Shown here piece by piece: positions 1-8,086 of a stretch of 42,924 bases of DNA. This DNA is from an uncultured Nitrosomonadales bacterium (GTDB lineage Bacteria > Pseudomonadota > Gammaproteobacteria > Burkholderiales > Gallionellaceae): contig CAISHO010000122.1 of the NCBI GenBank assembly GCA_903885165.1, positions 1 through 42,924 of the forward strand, given 5' to 3'. Numbering within the stretch: position 1 is the stretch's first letter; each line of letters begins with the position of its first letter. Position numbers and translations under genes: made by a program. The notes beneath the pieces were generated by a model. The model worked only from the letters and a program-made list of their open reading frames with translations. It was not told the origin of the DNA and searched no databases.

Positions 1-1454
1 GGCGCAAATTTCTCAAATCGGATGCGACCGAATTCGCCCATTGTGAGGAAGCATTCAAACGCATCGCCTTATCCCGTCCTGATGTGGGTTTTTCGCTGCA
101 ACACAATGGTCGTACCGTCTGGCAACTGGCTATGCCACCGCGTTTGCTGGAGGAATGGCAAAGGGATGCGGCACTCAAGCGCGTTGCTGCTCTGTTGGGT
201 GACGAATTTGGTCAGGCGACGGTTGCGGTGTCCCGAACAGCGGCCAATCTGACCCTGCACGGTCTGGCTGCGCTACCGGCCTACTCGCGCAGCACACGCG
301 ATGCACAGTATTTTTTCGTCAACGGACGTTTTGTTCGCGACAAGGTCGCCAGTCATGCGCTGCGTCAGGCTTATCAGGATATCTTGCATCACCAGCGTCA
401 TCCGGCTTTCGTGCTGTTTTTGGAGCTACCGCCGGAACAGGTGGATGTGAACGTACATCCAGCCAAGAGTGAGGTGCGCTTTCGCGAGAGTCAGGGGGTG
501 CATCAGTTTATCTTTCATACTCTGCACGATGCACTGGCCAAACCAGACGAGATGCCCAAATCCGACGACATGCCCAAATCCGACGACATGCCCGCGCCTG
601 AAATAGTTGCCCGCACCCCGTTTGTCATGCCGACTCAGCAACGCATTCCGCTGGGGGTGGCGCAGCTGAACGCTACTTATAAAGTGTGGGAGGCGCAGAC
701 CGAAGAAACAGGATTGAGGATCGAGGATCGAGCATTGAGTAGGGCGGAGCGAGGGGCCGAGGATCGATGGGAGCATGGCGAGGCGATCAGGATTCAGGAT
801 AATACAATAAGCAACCCTGAATCTAAGGGTTTAGCTCAATCCTCAATCCTCAATCCTCAATCCTCGCATGACCATCCTCTTGGTTTTGCGCTCGCGCAGT
901 TGGCGGGTATCTACATCCTTGCGCAGAACGAGCAAGGCTTGATTGTGGTGGATATGCACGCAGCCCACGAGCGCATCGTTTATGAAAAACTCAAGACGGC
1001 CATGGATGATGAGCGCATCGCAACGCAGCCGTTGCTCATTCCCGTTACTTTTCATTCGGACAAGATCGATGTGGCGACGGTGGAAGCAGAGCAGGCTGCG
1101 TTGGTGAAATTAGGCTTTGATATCGCCCCGATATCGCCGACCATACTGGCAATCCGCGCCATGCCGGTGTTGCTAAAACAGGCGCATGCAGAGGCCGCCG
1201 CGCGTGAGGTTTTACATGAATTACGTGAGTTTGGTGCCAGTCGTATGATGACCGAACGCCGCAATGAGTTGCTGGCCTCTTTGGCTTGTCACGGGGCGGT
1301 TCGCGCCAACCGGATGCTGACAATCCCTGAGATGAACGCCTTGCTGCGCGAGATGGAACAAACTGAACGCTCAGGACAGTGCAATCACGGCCGCCCGACC
1401 TGGTTTGCACTTTCCATGAACGAATTGGATAAGATGTTCATGAGGGGGCAGTGA
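1..1454 (+). CDS. mutL: DNA mismatch repair protein MutL, 5'-truncated by the window edge
   Basis: The reading frame is open from base 3, so the N-terminal GHKL ATPase core lies outside the window. Visible are the end of the transducer domain (including NVHPAKSEVRF), a long low-complexity linker (about bases 535-870) and the C-terminal dimerisation/endonuclease domain. That domain carries DMHAAHERIVYE at bases 950-985, which matches the family endonuclease motif DQHA-x2-E-x4-E except for Met in place of Gln. It also has CNHGRP near the end. MutL couples MutS mismatch recognition to strand incision. The linker is unusual: it holds an 18-bp tandem repeat and an inverted pair of heptamer repeats, all kept in frame. 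In many proteobacteria mutL is next to miaA; here miaA lies about 8 kb downstream. Identification is certain; endonuclease activity is inferred from the motif. Confidence 0.96.
   Translation, partial: RKFLKSDATEFAHCEEAFKRIALSRPDVGFSLQHNGRTVWQLAMPPRLLEEWQRDAALKRVAALLGDEFGQATVAVSRTAANLTLHGLAALPAYSRSTRDAQYFFVNGRFVRDKVASHALRQAYQDILHHQRHPAFVLFLELPPEQVDVNVHPAKSEVRFRESQGVHQFIFHTLHDALAKPDEMPKSDDMPKSDDMPAPEIVARTPFVMPTQQRIPLGVAQLNATYKVWEAQTEETGLRIEDRALSRAERGAEDRWEHGEAIRIQDNTISNPESKGLAQSSILNPQSSHDHPLGFALAQLAGIYILAQNEQGLIVVDMHAAHERIVYEKLKTAMDDERIATQPLLIPVTFHSDKIDVATVEAEQAALVKLGFDIAPISPTILAIRAMPVLLKQAHAEAAAREVLHELREFGASRMMTERRNELLASLACHGAVRANRMLTIPEMNALLREMEQTERSGQCNHGRPTWFALSMNELDKMFMRGQ
552..593 (+). 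repeat. 18-bp tandem repeat in the mutL linker
   Basis: Two perfect copies of an 18-bp unit (552-569 and 570-587) are followed by the first six bases of a third. The unit encodes M-P-K-S-D-D, so copy-number change would keep the frame. It lies in the flexible linker between the MutL ATPase and C-terminal domains. Confidence 0.9.
711..866. repeat. Heptamer (CAATCCT) repeat pair, inverted, inside mutL
   Basis: At 837-864 there are four consecutive copies of CAATCCT. At 711-739 the reverse complement appears as degenerate GGATTGA/GGATCGA units. The two arms face each other across about 95 bp, giving an inverted-repeat insertion of roughly 155 bp inside the coding linker. The frame is preserved, and the right arm is translated as LNPQSSH. 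The same peptide and heptamers occur in miaA at 9444-9457. Confidence 0.8.
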
Positions 1455-1737
1455 GCACGCTCGATGCAGGTGAAATAAGTCACTTCAACTTCCACGACTA
1501 GCAAATGTTTTGGTGACTGACGACTTGCCGGCAGCAATTTTAACCTGCTGATGCTCCGCTATCGAGACATAGGGTGCGATCTCGACGGACAGTGATATGG
1601 CGCAGGTAATTCAGTTGAACGGCACTCTGCAAACAGCAAAACACAGATGGAACTCTTTTAAGGTTCGCTTGCCTCATTGAGCCGATAGCGTAATTTTTAA
1701 CCAGTCTGCTTGTAACTTCTCTAAGTGTGTATTAAAA

Positions 1738-2034
1738 ATGTCAGAATCTAATGATTTGTCCCAACACATCTTACCAACCTCTGCTCAATTGGTCGGTGTG
1801 TGTATGACCGTAATTTCCCTGATCAAGGTGATGCATCTAGGTCATGCTGGATCGCTGCTGGATAAGTTGTTGGCGATTGATGCGCTTTTGTTTACGATCA
1901 GCGCGGCCCTTTCTTACGCATCCATGCGTGGCGTAAAATCGTCCAATTTTGAAAAATACGCAGACCAGTGTTTCATGCTGGGACTGTTGGAATTGGGTAT
2001 TTGTGCCGTCCTGTTGTCGTTTGAAATAATTTAG
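1738..2034 (+). CDS. Small membrane protein of unknown function (98 aa)
   Basis: I do not recognise a family. The protein has three hydrophobic stretches that look like membrane helices (about residues 17-33, 44-63 and 78-97) with short polar loops, and no cleavable signal peptide. It ends 8 bases before the start of the 603-aa exported protein on the same strand, so the two are probably co-transcribed and may act together at the inner membrane. The 283 bp between it and mutL contain no gene I can support. The spacing to the next gene and the helix pattern favour a real gene. The ATG at 1738 has only a weak ribosome-binding site. Confidence 0.7.
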   Translation: MSESNDLSQHILPTSAQLVGVCMTVISLIKVMHLGHAGSLLDKLLAIDALLFTISAALSYASMRGVKSSNFEKYADQCFMLGLLELGICAVLLSFEII

Positions 2035-2042
2035 GCAAGAAG

Positions 2043-3854
2043 ATGATGCTTAGTCACCTTTTTCTTTCAAAATCAAGACTGAGCTGTTTGGTCAGGAAAC
2101 TACTTAAAAGCGCTTGGATATTACTCATCGCCTTGAGTTTTGCCAGTGGTGGTTTTGCATCGACCTTTTTCTTTCCTGGCGCTAAGCCCACTTACATATC
2201 AGATGACGTACCCAAATGGTTGCATGACGGTCACGGTCAGGATGGTTACTTAACGATCATGTCTGAGGTGATACCCACAAGTAGTTGCGTGCCTTTGTCC
2301 AATCACAATTTCTGGGGCGGTGAAAAAACGCAACTGGTGCTGTCGATCACAACAAATGGTTTTAAAAGCAAGCTCGATAACAGCGAAATTCCCATTGCAG
2401 CCTTCGATGGTCGCGACAACGGTTCCGAATGTGCATCTTTGAGTACCCTGCCTATCTATGTGGTTCCACTTGCTCTGCTCGGAACGTTTTCTACATTCAA
2501 TCCAGGCGAATTATCTTTAATTCTGAATGTTAAAAGTTCGAGTGATTCGAATCAGGATTTCATCGGATCGGCAAAGCTATTGTTGGGTGCCGCCGCGATG
2601 GTGGTATCCGGTGGAACAGCCACGGCCATTGGCGGAATTGCAGCAACGGTTGGCAATCCCGTTTTGTCCGAGGCACAAACCAGAACCAACACGTTGATGC
2701 AGGGGATGGTAAACGCAAAAACGCAGCTTTCATTAACCTGGCCCAAGCTTCGTAATGGTATTCGCACGATTGAAATCCCGGTTTACAGAGCCGAGAGTAG
2801 CTTGGGTAGTACAGCCGAAAAACGGATTCAGCAATTGCAGACAGAAAATAAGACTGAGAAAACCGTTTTATTCACCGTCAGACTTTCGTTAAGTTATACC
2901 AGTTCATTATTTGATCCTGCTTCATCCGGGGTAGGGGAGCTGCCGAACCCGGATAATATTTCCATTGCCAATGTATTGAATTATCAGATGACGAACAGTC
3001 AATATAATTTTTTACAGATACTCAATGACGCCTCGCCCAGCCTGCTGCAAGCGGTTGCCATCGCCCAAGGACATGACCTGACTAATGCTTGCAGTATTGG
3101 ATTAGGGAAATTGAAAAAGATCGGTCTGAGCAATATGGACATTGCGATCGTCATGAAATCATTCATTGACGAAGCGAAAGGGAGCGCAGCTTGGTATAGC
3201 CATCCGTTGATGGTGCAAAATTGTTTTGCCCAAGTGCCCGGTGTGCAAACTTTGCTTGAGAAAATATACGGAACTTCCAGTCCGAAATTTGTTATCGGTG
3301 ATGTACAGGATGGGATGGGAAAATCTTATCTAGGCTGGCGGGATTTAGTGGGCCCCGCACTATCAAATTTTAGAAAAGCGCTGATTACTCGAGAAAATCG
3401 TATGGAGGCATTGCTTGATTTTAATGCAGGGCGCGATATTCAAGTTTCATTTTCACCGGAAATTCAAGCATGGCAAGGGTCATCCAGCAGCGATCCATCC
3501 GGGACGGCGCGATACCCGGGTATCGAAAAGTTGGCGAATAAGGATATAAAAACCATAGGTTGTTTTATCTACAAGGAGCCTGATAATTTGAGCGCCAACA
3601 GTCCCGGCGCCTATTTTATTCTGGAAGATTCGAGCGACAAGTTTTGGCTGACTGGCGTTAAATTACGCCCCGATAGTAGCGGTAAAATTTCCAGCGTCAA
3701 TGTCGCGGAATTAACCGCTGACTGGCAAAAATATTTCGCATCGTATAGTTATCCGGGGGGTGATTGTGCGGGTATTCTGGCTAGAATTAACAGTCGTGCT
3801 TCGCTCAATTTGGGCAGCGCGACGAGTAATAGTGTGGTTGAACATAAACAGTAA
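2043..3854 (+). CDS. Exported protein of unknown function (603 aa)
   Basis: No family is recognised. The N-terminus is a long signal peptide: basic residues, then a hydrophobic core at about residues 25-38 and a likely cleavage after a G-G-F-A-S type sequence near residue 40. A second stretch rich in Gly, Ala and Val, at about residues 180-205, could be a membrane or amphipathic segment. Cysteines are spread singly through the mature part (S-C-V, E-C-A, N-A-C-S, N-C-F, G-C-F, D-C-A), suggesting disulfides in the periplasm or outside. The C-terminal third is rich in Ser and Gly. It follows the 98-aa membrane protein by 8 bases. Two adjacent ATGs (2043 and 2046) compete for the start. It converges on the sensor kinase gene 22 bases downstream. 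Confidence 0.8.
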   Translation: MMLSHLFLSKSRLSCLVRKLLKSAWILLIALSFASGGFASTFFFPGAKPTYISDDVPKWLHDGHGQDGYLTIMSEVIPTSSCVPLSNHNFWGGEKTQLVLSITTNGFKSKLDNSEIPIAAFDGRDNGSECASLSTLPIYVVPLALLGTFSTFNPGELSLILNVKSSSDSNQDFIGSAKLLLGAAAMVVSGGTATAIGGIAATVGNPVLSEAQTRTNTLMQGMVNAKTQLSLTWPKLRNGIRTIEIPVYRAESSLGSTAEKRIQQLQTENKTEKTVLFTVRLSLSYTSSLFDPASSGVGELPNPDNISIANVLNYQMTNSQYNFLQILNDASPSLLQAVAIAQGHDLTNACSIGLGKLKKIGLSNMDIAIVMKSFIDEAKGSAAWYSHPLMVQNCFAQVPGVQTLLEKIYGTSSPKFVIGDVQDGMGKSYLGWRDLVGPALSNFRKALITRENRMEALLDFNAGRDIQVSFSPEIQAWQGSSSSDPSGTARYPGIEKLANKDIKTIGCFIYKEPDNLSANSPGAYFILEDSSDKFWLTGVKLRPDSSGKISSVNVAELTADWQKYFASYSYPGGDCAGILARINSRASLNLGSATSNSVVEHKQ

Positions 3855-3876
3855 CTCTCACGGCGCGCTGGCAGGA

Positions 3877-5196
3877 TTATCTTTTGAATATCTGTCGGTA
3901 ACGAAACACTAGGCCACTCCCTTCCTGTCGTCCATACACACTCACCGTTCCGCCCAAACGGTTTGCGGCTTCTCTTGCAATCGCCAGGCCAAGTCCGCTA
4001 CCTTCTTCTGACGTGCCCGGTATCCGGTAAAACGGATCGAATACGCGTTCGCGTTCCGGGACGGGAATACCGGAGCCGTTATCAACGACTTCAATGACGG
4101 CTTCATCATTGTCAGACAGGAGTCGCAGCGTGACTTCGCCACCTTCAGGCGTGAACTTCATGGCATTTTCCAGCGCATTTCTGAGTATCAGCCGCAACAC
4201 ATCGGGTTCAGTACGCAAGGAAAGCAGCGCGACTTCATCCAGCCCCAGATCGATGTGACGGGCTTCAGCCAGCGGCAGATATTCGGCGATCAGTTCGCGC
4301 GCCATTACCGGGACGTTCACCATTGATGCACCCTCTAATCCGGCTTGCGTTCCGGCAAGACTTAGCAACTGTTCGGTCAATTGTCGCGCGCGCTCGATGC
4401 CATCACGCAGGGGAGGCACGCGTTCGCGCATGACGTCCAGCGTATCCCCGTGCATCAGGTTCTGTGCCTGAATGGACAGTGCGGTAAGCGGGCTACGCAA
4501 TTCATGTGCGGCATCGGCAATGAAACGTCTTTGTTGGCCCATCAACTGATTGATTCTTTCCAGTAACCGATTGATGGCGTGAACGAAAGGGATGATTTCC
4601 TGTGGCAGATCATCGCTTTGCAACTGGTTCGGGTGATGTGCCGACTGTTCGTCTAAACGACGGGCCAGACTGGCGATCGGTGTGAGTTGACTGCGCACGA
4701 TGCGTACAATCAGCCATATCAGCATGGGCATCAGCAGCAGTAAAGGAATCAGGATGCGCAACGCGCTGTTGAGGGCGATTTCATCGCGCGCTTCGGTGGG
4801 CTGTACCACGATCGTGCGCATCAGTCCGCCTCGCACAAAGACACGCATCTGCGCATCTCCTGCGTTAAGTGTATGCAGGCCGGGTGGCAAATCGCGTTTG
4901 AGCCAGGCGGGTACCGTATCGCCGGGTAATTGAAATATCGTGATGCGGGATTCCGTGTCAGCAATCCCGTCATTCTTCAAGTCCGGCTGTTGCGAACCGG
5001 GTGTAACGGCACTGTTTGCACGGGAAAGTTGTGCGATCTGTCGCAACATGTCGTCCTGAAATTCTGTCGCCTCCGAATAGGCCAGACGAAATGAGACCGC
5101 AGCGGCCACCAGTCCTGCGAGTAAAACAGCACTTCCCAGTACCAGTGAAAGATGCCGCTGTAGCGAACGTTTTATAGCGATTTTTCCACCCTCCAT
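3877..5196 (-). CDS. Sensor histidine kinase, QseC/PmrB type (439 aa)
   Basis: Membrane sensor kinase. It has a first helix at about residues 15-37, a periplasmic sensing region of roughly 105 residues, a second helix at about 147-167, HAMP-like linker, then the HisKA domain with phospho-acceptor His231 in AHELRSPLTAL. The HATPase domain shows an N-box (RNALENAMKF), a G1 box (DNGSGIP) and a G2 box (GSGLGLAIA). It phosphorylates the response regulator encoded directly upstream; the two genes overlap by 25 bases, which implies translational coupling. The same minus-strand unit starts with two COG4705-type membrane proteins, so the stimulus may relate to what those proteins transport or protect against. 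The signal cannot be read from the sequence. Confidence 0.93.
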   Translation of the reverse strand: MEGGKIAIKRSLQRHLSLVLGSAVLLAGLVAAAVSFRLAYSEATEFQDDMLRQIAQLSRANSAVTPGSQQPDLKNDGIADTESRITIFQLPGDTVPAWLKRDLPPGLHTLNAGDAQMRVFVRGGLMRTIVVQPTEARDEIALNSALRILIPLLLLMPMLIWLIVRIVRSQLTPIASLARRLDEQSAHHPNQLQSDDLPQEIIPFVHAINRLLERINQLMGQQRRFIADAAHELRSPLTALSIQAQNLMHGDTLDVMRERVPPLRDGIERARQLTEQLLSLAGTQAGLEGASMVNVPVMARELIAEYLPLAEARHIDLGLDEVALLSLRTEPDVLRLILRNALENAMKFTPEGGEVTLRLLSDNDEAVIEVVDNGSGIPVPERERVFDPFYRIPGTSEEGSGLGLAIAREAANRLGGTVSVYGRQEGSGLVFRYRQIFKR

Positions 5197-5834
5197 CCCG
5201 CCCCGCGTACATTCTTGATCGTATCTGCACCGAGTTTTTTTCGTATGCCGTGAATCAGAAAATCCACCGCATTGCTTTCTACTTCCTCATTCCAGCCATA
5301 AATACGCGCTTCCAATTCTGCCCGGGCGAGGATCGCACCGGGGCGCAGCAGTAGCGCATGTAACAGGGCGAACTCGCGGGCACTCAGCGTCACCAGCGTG
5401 TCACCGCATTGTGCTTGATGGCTTGCCGGGTCGAGTGTCACACGCCCGTTACTGAGCAGCGGCGCGGCCTGTCCGCCTTGACGACGGATGACCGCACGCA
5501 GCCGTGCCAGCAACTCATTGACGTTGAAAGGTTTGAGCAAATAATCATCCGCGCCGAAGTCTAAGCCTTTGATACGATCTTCCACACCATCCCGTGCGGT
5601 GATGACGATAACCGGTACCTTATTGCCGCCCAGGCGCAGGCGGCGCAGTACTTCCAATCCGTCGCGACCGGGCAAACCCAGATCAAGCAATACACACTGG
5701 TGTTCACCCTGTCCCAGTACCTGACTGGCCGTTACACCATCCTTGACCCAATCTACGCTATAGGCGGCATCCTTAAGCGCGACCGATACCGCAGCACCGA
5801 TCATCGTATCATCTTCAATCAGTAATATCCGCAT
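5172..5834 (-). CDS. OmpR/PmrA-type response regulator (220 aa)
   Basis: It has an N-terminal receiver domain with acidic residues E7-D8-D9, phospho-acceptor Asp51 in LLDLGLPGRDG, and the conserved TA and K (LLKPFN) of the switch region. The C-terminal winged-helix DNA-binding domain (about residues 125-220) ends with the typical VRGAGWRVE hairpin. Length is standard for the family. It lies between a membrane-protein gene (14-base gap upstream) and its cognate kinase (25-base overlap downstream), so the four genes look like one operon. It probably controls this operon itself, which is common for this class; no operator was identified. Confidence 0.94.
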   Translation of the reverse strand: MRILLIEDDTMIGAAVSVALKDAAYSVDWVKDGVTASQVLGQGEHQCVLLDLGLPGRDGLEVLRRLRLGGNKVPVIVITARDGVEDRIKGLDFGADDYLLKPFNVNELLARLRAVIRRQGGQAAPLLSNGRVTLDPASHQAQCGDTLVTLSAREFALLHALLLRPGAILARAELEARIYGWNEEVESNAVDFLIHGIRKKLGADTIKNVRGAGWRVEKSL

Positions 5835-5848
5835 CGTATTAACTCTCT

Positions 5849-6733
5849 TTAATGGGCTTTTTTAGCGGCCCGGTGCTCGAAGATCAGGATGCAGGCGACA
5901 ATTAATATCAGCAGTACTGCCGACGCCGTGTAACGGCTTAAAGCCAGCCCGCCAGCATTAATCGGTTTGTCCAGAAAATCGCCAACCACTGCACCCAGCG
6001 GGCGGGTAAGAATGAAGGCCGCCCAGAACAGTATTGTGTGCGATATTTTTGTCCAGTAGTACGCTGCGACAACGAGTAACAGCAGCGTACTAAATACGAT
6101 TGCGCTACCCTCATAGCCTAGACCTGCTGTATCCGCTGTCCAATCACCCAGTGCAGTGCCTAGTGTCTGGGAAAACATGATGGTCGTCCAATAAAATATT
6201 TCAGCCTTGGGAGAGCTGACCGTATCAACCGATATTGAGCCTAATGTCCGGTACCAGAGGGCGAGTGAGGCCATCAACAATATCAACAACAGCGATGAAC
6301 CGCCGGCATAGCCGATACCCAGTGAGCGGTCTGCATAATCTGCCAGGGTGGTGCCGACCGTAGTCGTTGCGATAATGGTCGTCCAGTACATAAACGGGTG
6401 AAAGCCCTTAGCCTTGATCTGGGCCGTCACTGCGATAATAAAAATCGCGGAAAAAATTCCCGTGCCGACCAGATAGCCCAGATGCATCGACATGGAAACA
6501 GCATCGCCTCCCGTTTCACCCAGCGTTGTGGCAAAGATTTTGATGAGCCAGAAGAGAAAAGTCACTTCCGGCACTTTGCTCAACGCATTCTTAACGTGAA
6601 ACTCGCGTAGCGATTCGTTTGCCCTTTCCCCCGCATGCGGGGGAAAGTTGAAAAGAGGGAAACGGGCATGGCGAGTTTCATTATCAGGGGTGGCATTCTT
6701 GTCCTGCCCGTTAGTCGTATCGTTCATGCTCAT
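5849..6733 (-). CDS. COG4705-type integral membrane protein with a repeat-derived N-terminus (294 aa)
   Basis: Paralogue of the gene just upstream. From KVPEVTF (about residue 53) onward it follows the family pattern: about eight membrane helices built from four two-helix units, each marked by a small-residue motif ending in Gly-x3-Asp or similar (TTLGETGGD, TTVGTTLAD, QTLGTALGD, RPLGAVVGD). The function is not established. Residues 7-47 are encoded by a copy of the 123-bp structured repeat (6591-6713) and have no counterpart in the paralogue, which begins its family homology within about 15 residues. The ATG overlaps the upstream stop by 4 bases with GAGG just before it, which supports this start. 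TTG or GTG codons beyond the repeat (near residue 50) are possible alternatives. Confidence 0.85.
   Translation of the reverse strand: MSMNDTTNGQDKNATPDNETRHARFPLFNFPPHAGERANESLREFHVKNALSKVPEVTFLFWLIKIFATTLGETGGDAVSMSMHLGYLVGTGIFSAIFIIAVTAQIKAKGFHPFMYWTTIIATTTVGTTLADYADRSLGIGYAGGSSLLLILLMASLALWYRTLGSISVDTVSSPKAEIFYWTTIMFSQTLGTALGDWTADTAGLGYEGSAIVFSTLLLLVVAAYYWTKISHTILFWAAFILTRPLGAVVGDFLDKPINAGGLALSRYTASAVLLILIVACILIFEHRAAKKAH
6591..6713 (+). repeat. Structured 121-123 bp repeat, copy 1 (inside a coding region)
   Basis: First of three related copies. Outer arms TGAAACTCGC (6597-6606) and GCGAGTTTCA (6671-6680) are perfect complements. They enclose a 22-bp palindrome (6625-6646) with 10-bp arms TTTCCCCCGC/GCGGGGGAAA. 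A second stem pairs ACGGGCA (6662-6668) with TGCCCGT (6705-6711). The ends read TTAACGTG and CCCGTTA, a short terminal inverted repeat beginning with TA. The element is translated on the minus strand as part of the 294-aa membrane protein. Confidence 0.9.
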
Positions 6734-7500
6734 TCCTCTATTTGCTTACGCGTGACGGTCATATAAATCACCAGACCTACGATGCCGATCAGAAAGATGG
6801 CATTCGTGACGGCAGCCCCTAAACCGATTCCGCCATTCGTATTCGGCTGCATCAGGTAATCGCCTAAAGATGCACCCAGCGGACGAGTCAAAATATAGGC
6901 AATCCAGAACGCCCCGATGGCATTCACCTTGAAGCCGTAATAGCTTAGTGTGACGAACCCTATCATTCCGGCAAACATCACGGCAGAGTTCGCATAGCCC
7001 AACTTCAATCCTTCTGCCGCCAGATCACCGGCCGCTGTCCCCAGCGCAAAGGTGAATAAAATCGCCGCCCAATAGAACAGTTCGCGCTTTGTCGTGAATA
7101 TGGAATGGATAGAGAGCGTCTTTTCGCTGCGGTACCACGTTGCAAAAGTAACAGCGAGCGCCAGACTGAATACGATGGTGGTGGTTTCCAACGCAACACC
7201 GAAATTATCTACGAGATTATCGGTGATTAATGTACCGACGGTGCTGATCAGTACCACCACGACCCAATATAACCACGGCACATAGCTCTTTCTGCGCAGT
7301 TGCATAACCAGGAAAACAGCCAGCAGAACGCTGGTCACGATAGACGTAGCCGTCAAGCCGAACTGCAAATCAAAGTTCAGAAAGTCAGCAGCGGTCTCAC
7401 CGACCGTGGTGCACATGATTTTGATAACCCAGAAGTAGAGTGTGACTTCCGGAACCTTGTTCAGTATTTGTATTGCGCCTTGGCGCGCAGGGGTGTTCAT
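6730..7500 (-). CDS. COG4705-type integral membrane protein (256 aa)
   Basis: This resembles the conserved 'membrane-anchored protein' family COG4705, whose function is unknown. It has about eight hydrophobic helices and an obvious fourfold internal repeat: an aromatic pair followed by a glycine motif ending in Asp, at residues 22-39 (TTVGETAAD), 77-94 (STVGTLITD), 142-159 (FALGTAAGD) and 198-214 (RPLGASLGD). Acidic residues recurring inside helices are typical of ion-coupled carriers, but that is inference. It is the first gene of a minus-strand operon with a paralogue (ATGA overlap), a response regulator and a sensor kinase. A good ribosome-binding site (GGGAGA) precedes the ATG. Confidence 0.85.
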   Translation of the reverse strand: MNTPARQGAIQILNKVPEVTLYFWVIKIMCTTVGETAADFLNFDLQFGLTATSIVTSVLLAVFLVMQLRRKSYVPWLYWVVVVLISTVGTLITDNLVDNFGVALETTTIVFSLALAVTFATWYRSEKTLSIHSIFTTKRELFYWAAILFTFALGTAAGDLAAEGLKLGYANSAVMFAGMIGFVTLSYYGFKVNAIGAFWIAYILTRPLGASLGDYLMQPNTNGGIGLGAAVTNAIFLIGIVGLVIYMTVTRKQIEE

Positions 7501-8086
7501 TTGGATATTCTCCCGAAATTTTTCAGACAGATAGGGTCTGGTTGTGAAAAGCAGGTTTAGCAGCGCTGCTCCGATATTGGCGTATTCGCACAGTGGTCAA
7601 GATAGCAGCCAAGAATTAGCGCAGCCTTAGCAAGGCAGGAGACTAAACGGGATGAAGTTATTTGCCTTTTAATCAATGGTTCACAACCATGGCTAGTGTG
7701 TCATTGTAGGGGGTATTTTGGCCGCGATAGCATGTAATGGCTGCTTATTACACGCCACGAATAACGGGGTTTTCTCGCCGCCTACCGATAGCGGTTAGAT
7801 ATATTCACGACCGGCCGCGTCATCATTGATAATGGGCATCAAGCGCGCCAGATCGGTGTTTTGATTCGTCTGGCCCCCATTTTTTATGCCAGCTCTGTCT
7901 TAACGAGAGCCGTGAGCAGTCCTTTATTCAGCGCTACCCTAACCGCTCAAGATACAATACATTCTTTTGCAAAAACCTTTGGTGTTTTTTTGACTGTTAG
8001 CAAATACGCCATCACGTTGTGCAGGTTAAAATTCGCCCTTATTTCCATCACATTTCTGCCGAGTTTCATGGCTAGATACACGATAC
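7501..8086. other. Gene-poor intergenic region (586 bp)
   Basis: It separates the minus-strand membrane-protein/two-component operon from the plus-strand transporter and should hold both promoters. I see no convincing gene. On the minus strand around 7799-7900 short open stretches end in natural-looking C-termini but are broken by stops within about 35 codons, which could be the remnant of a decayed gene. A small inverted repeat, ACCGATAGCGGT, is at about 7784-7795. Confidence 0.5.

Noticed and set aside
711-866. CRISPR-like array in mutL
   Set aside because: The repeat units are 7 bp, contiguous and without unique spacers.
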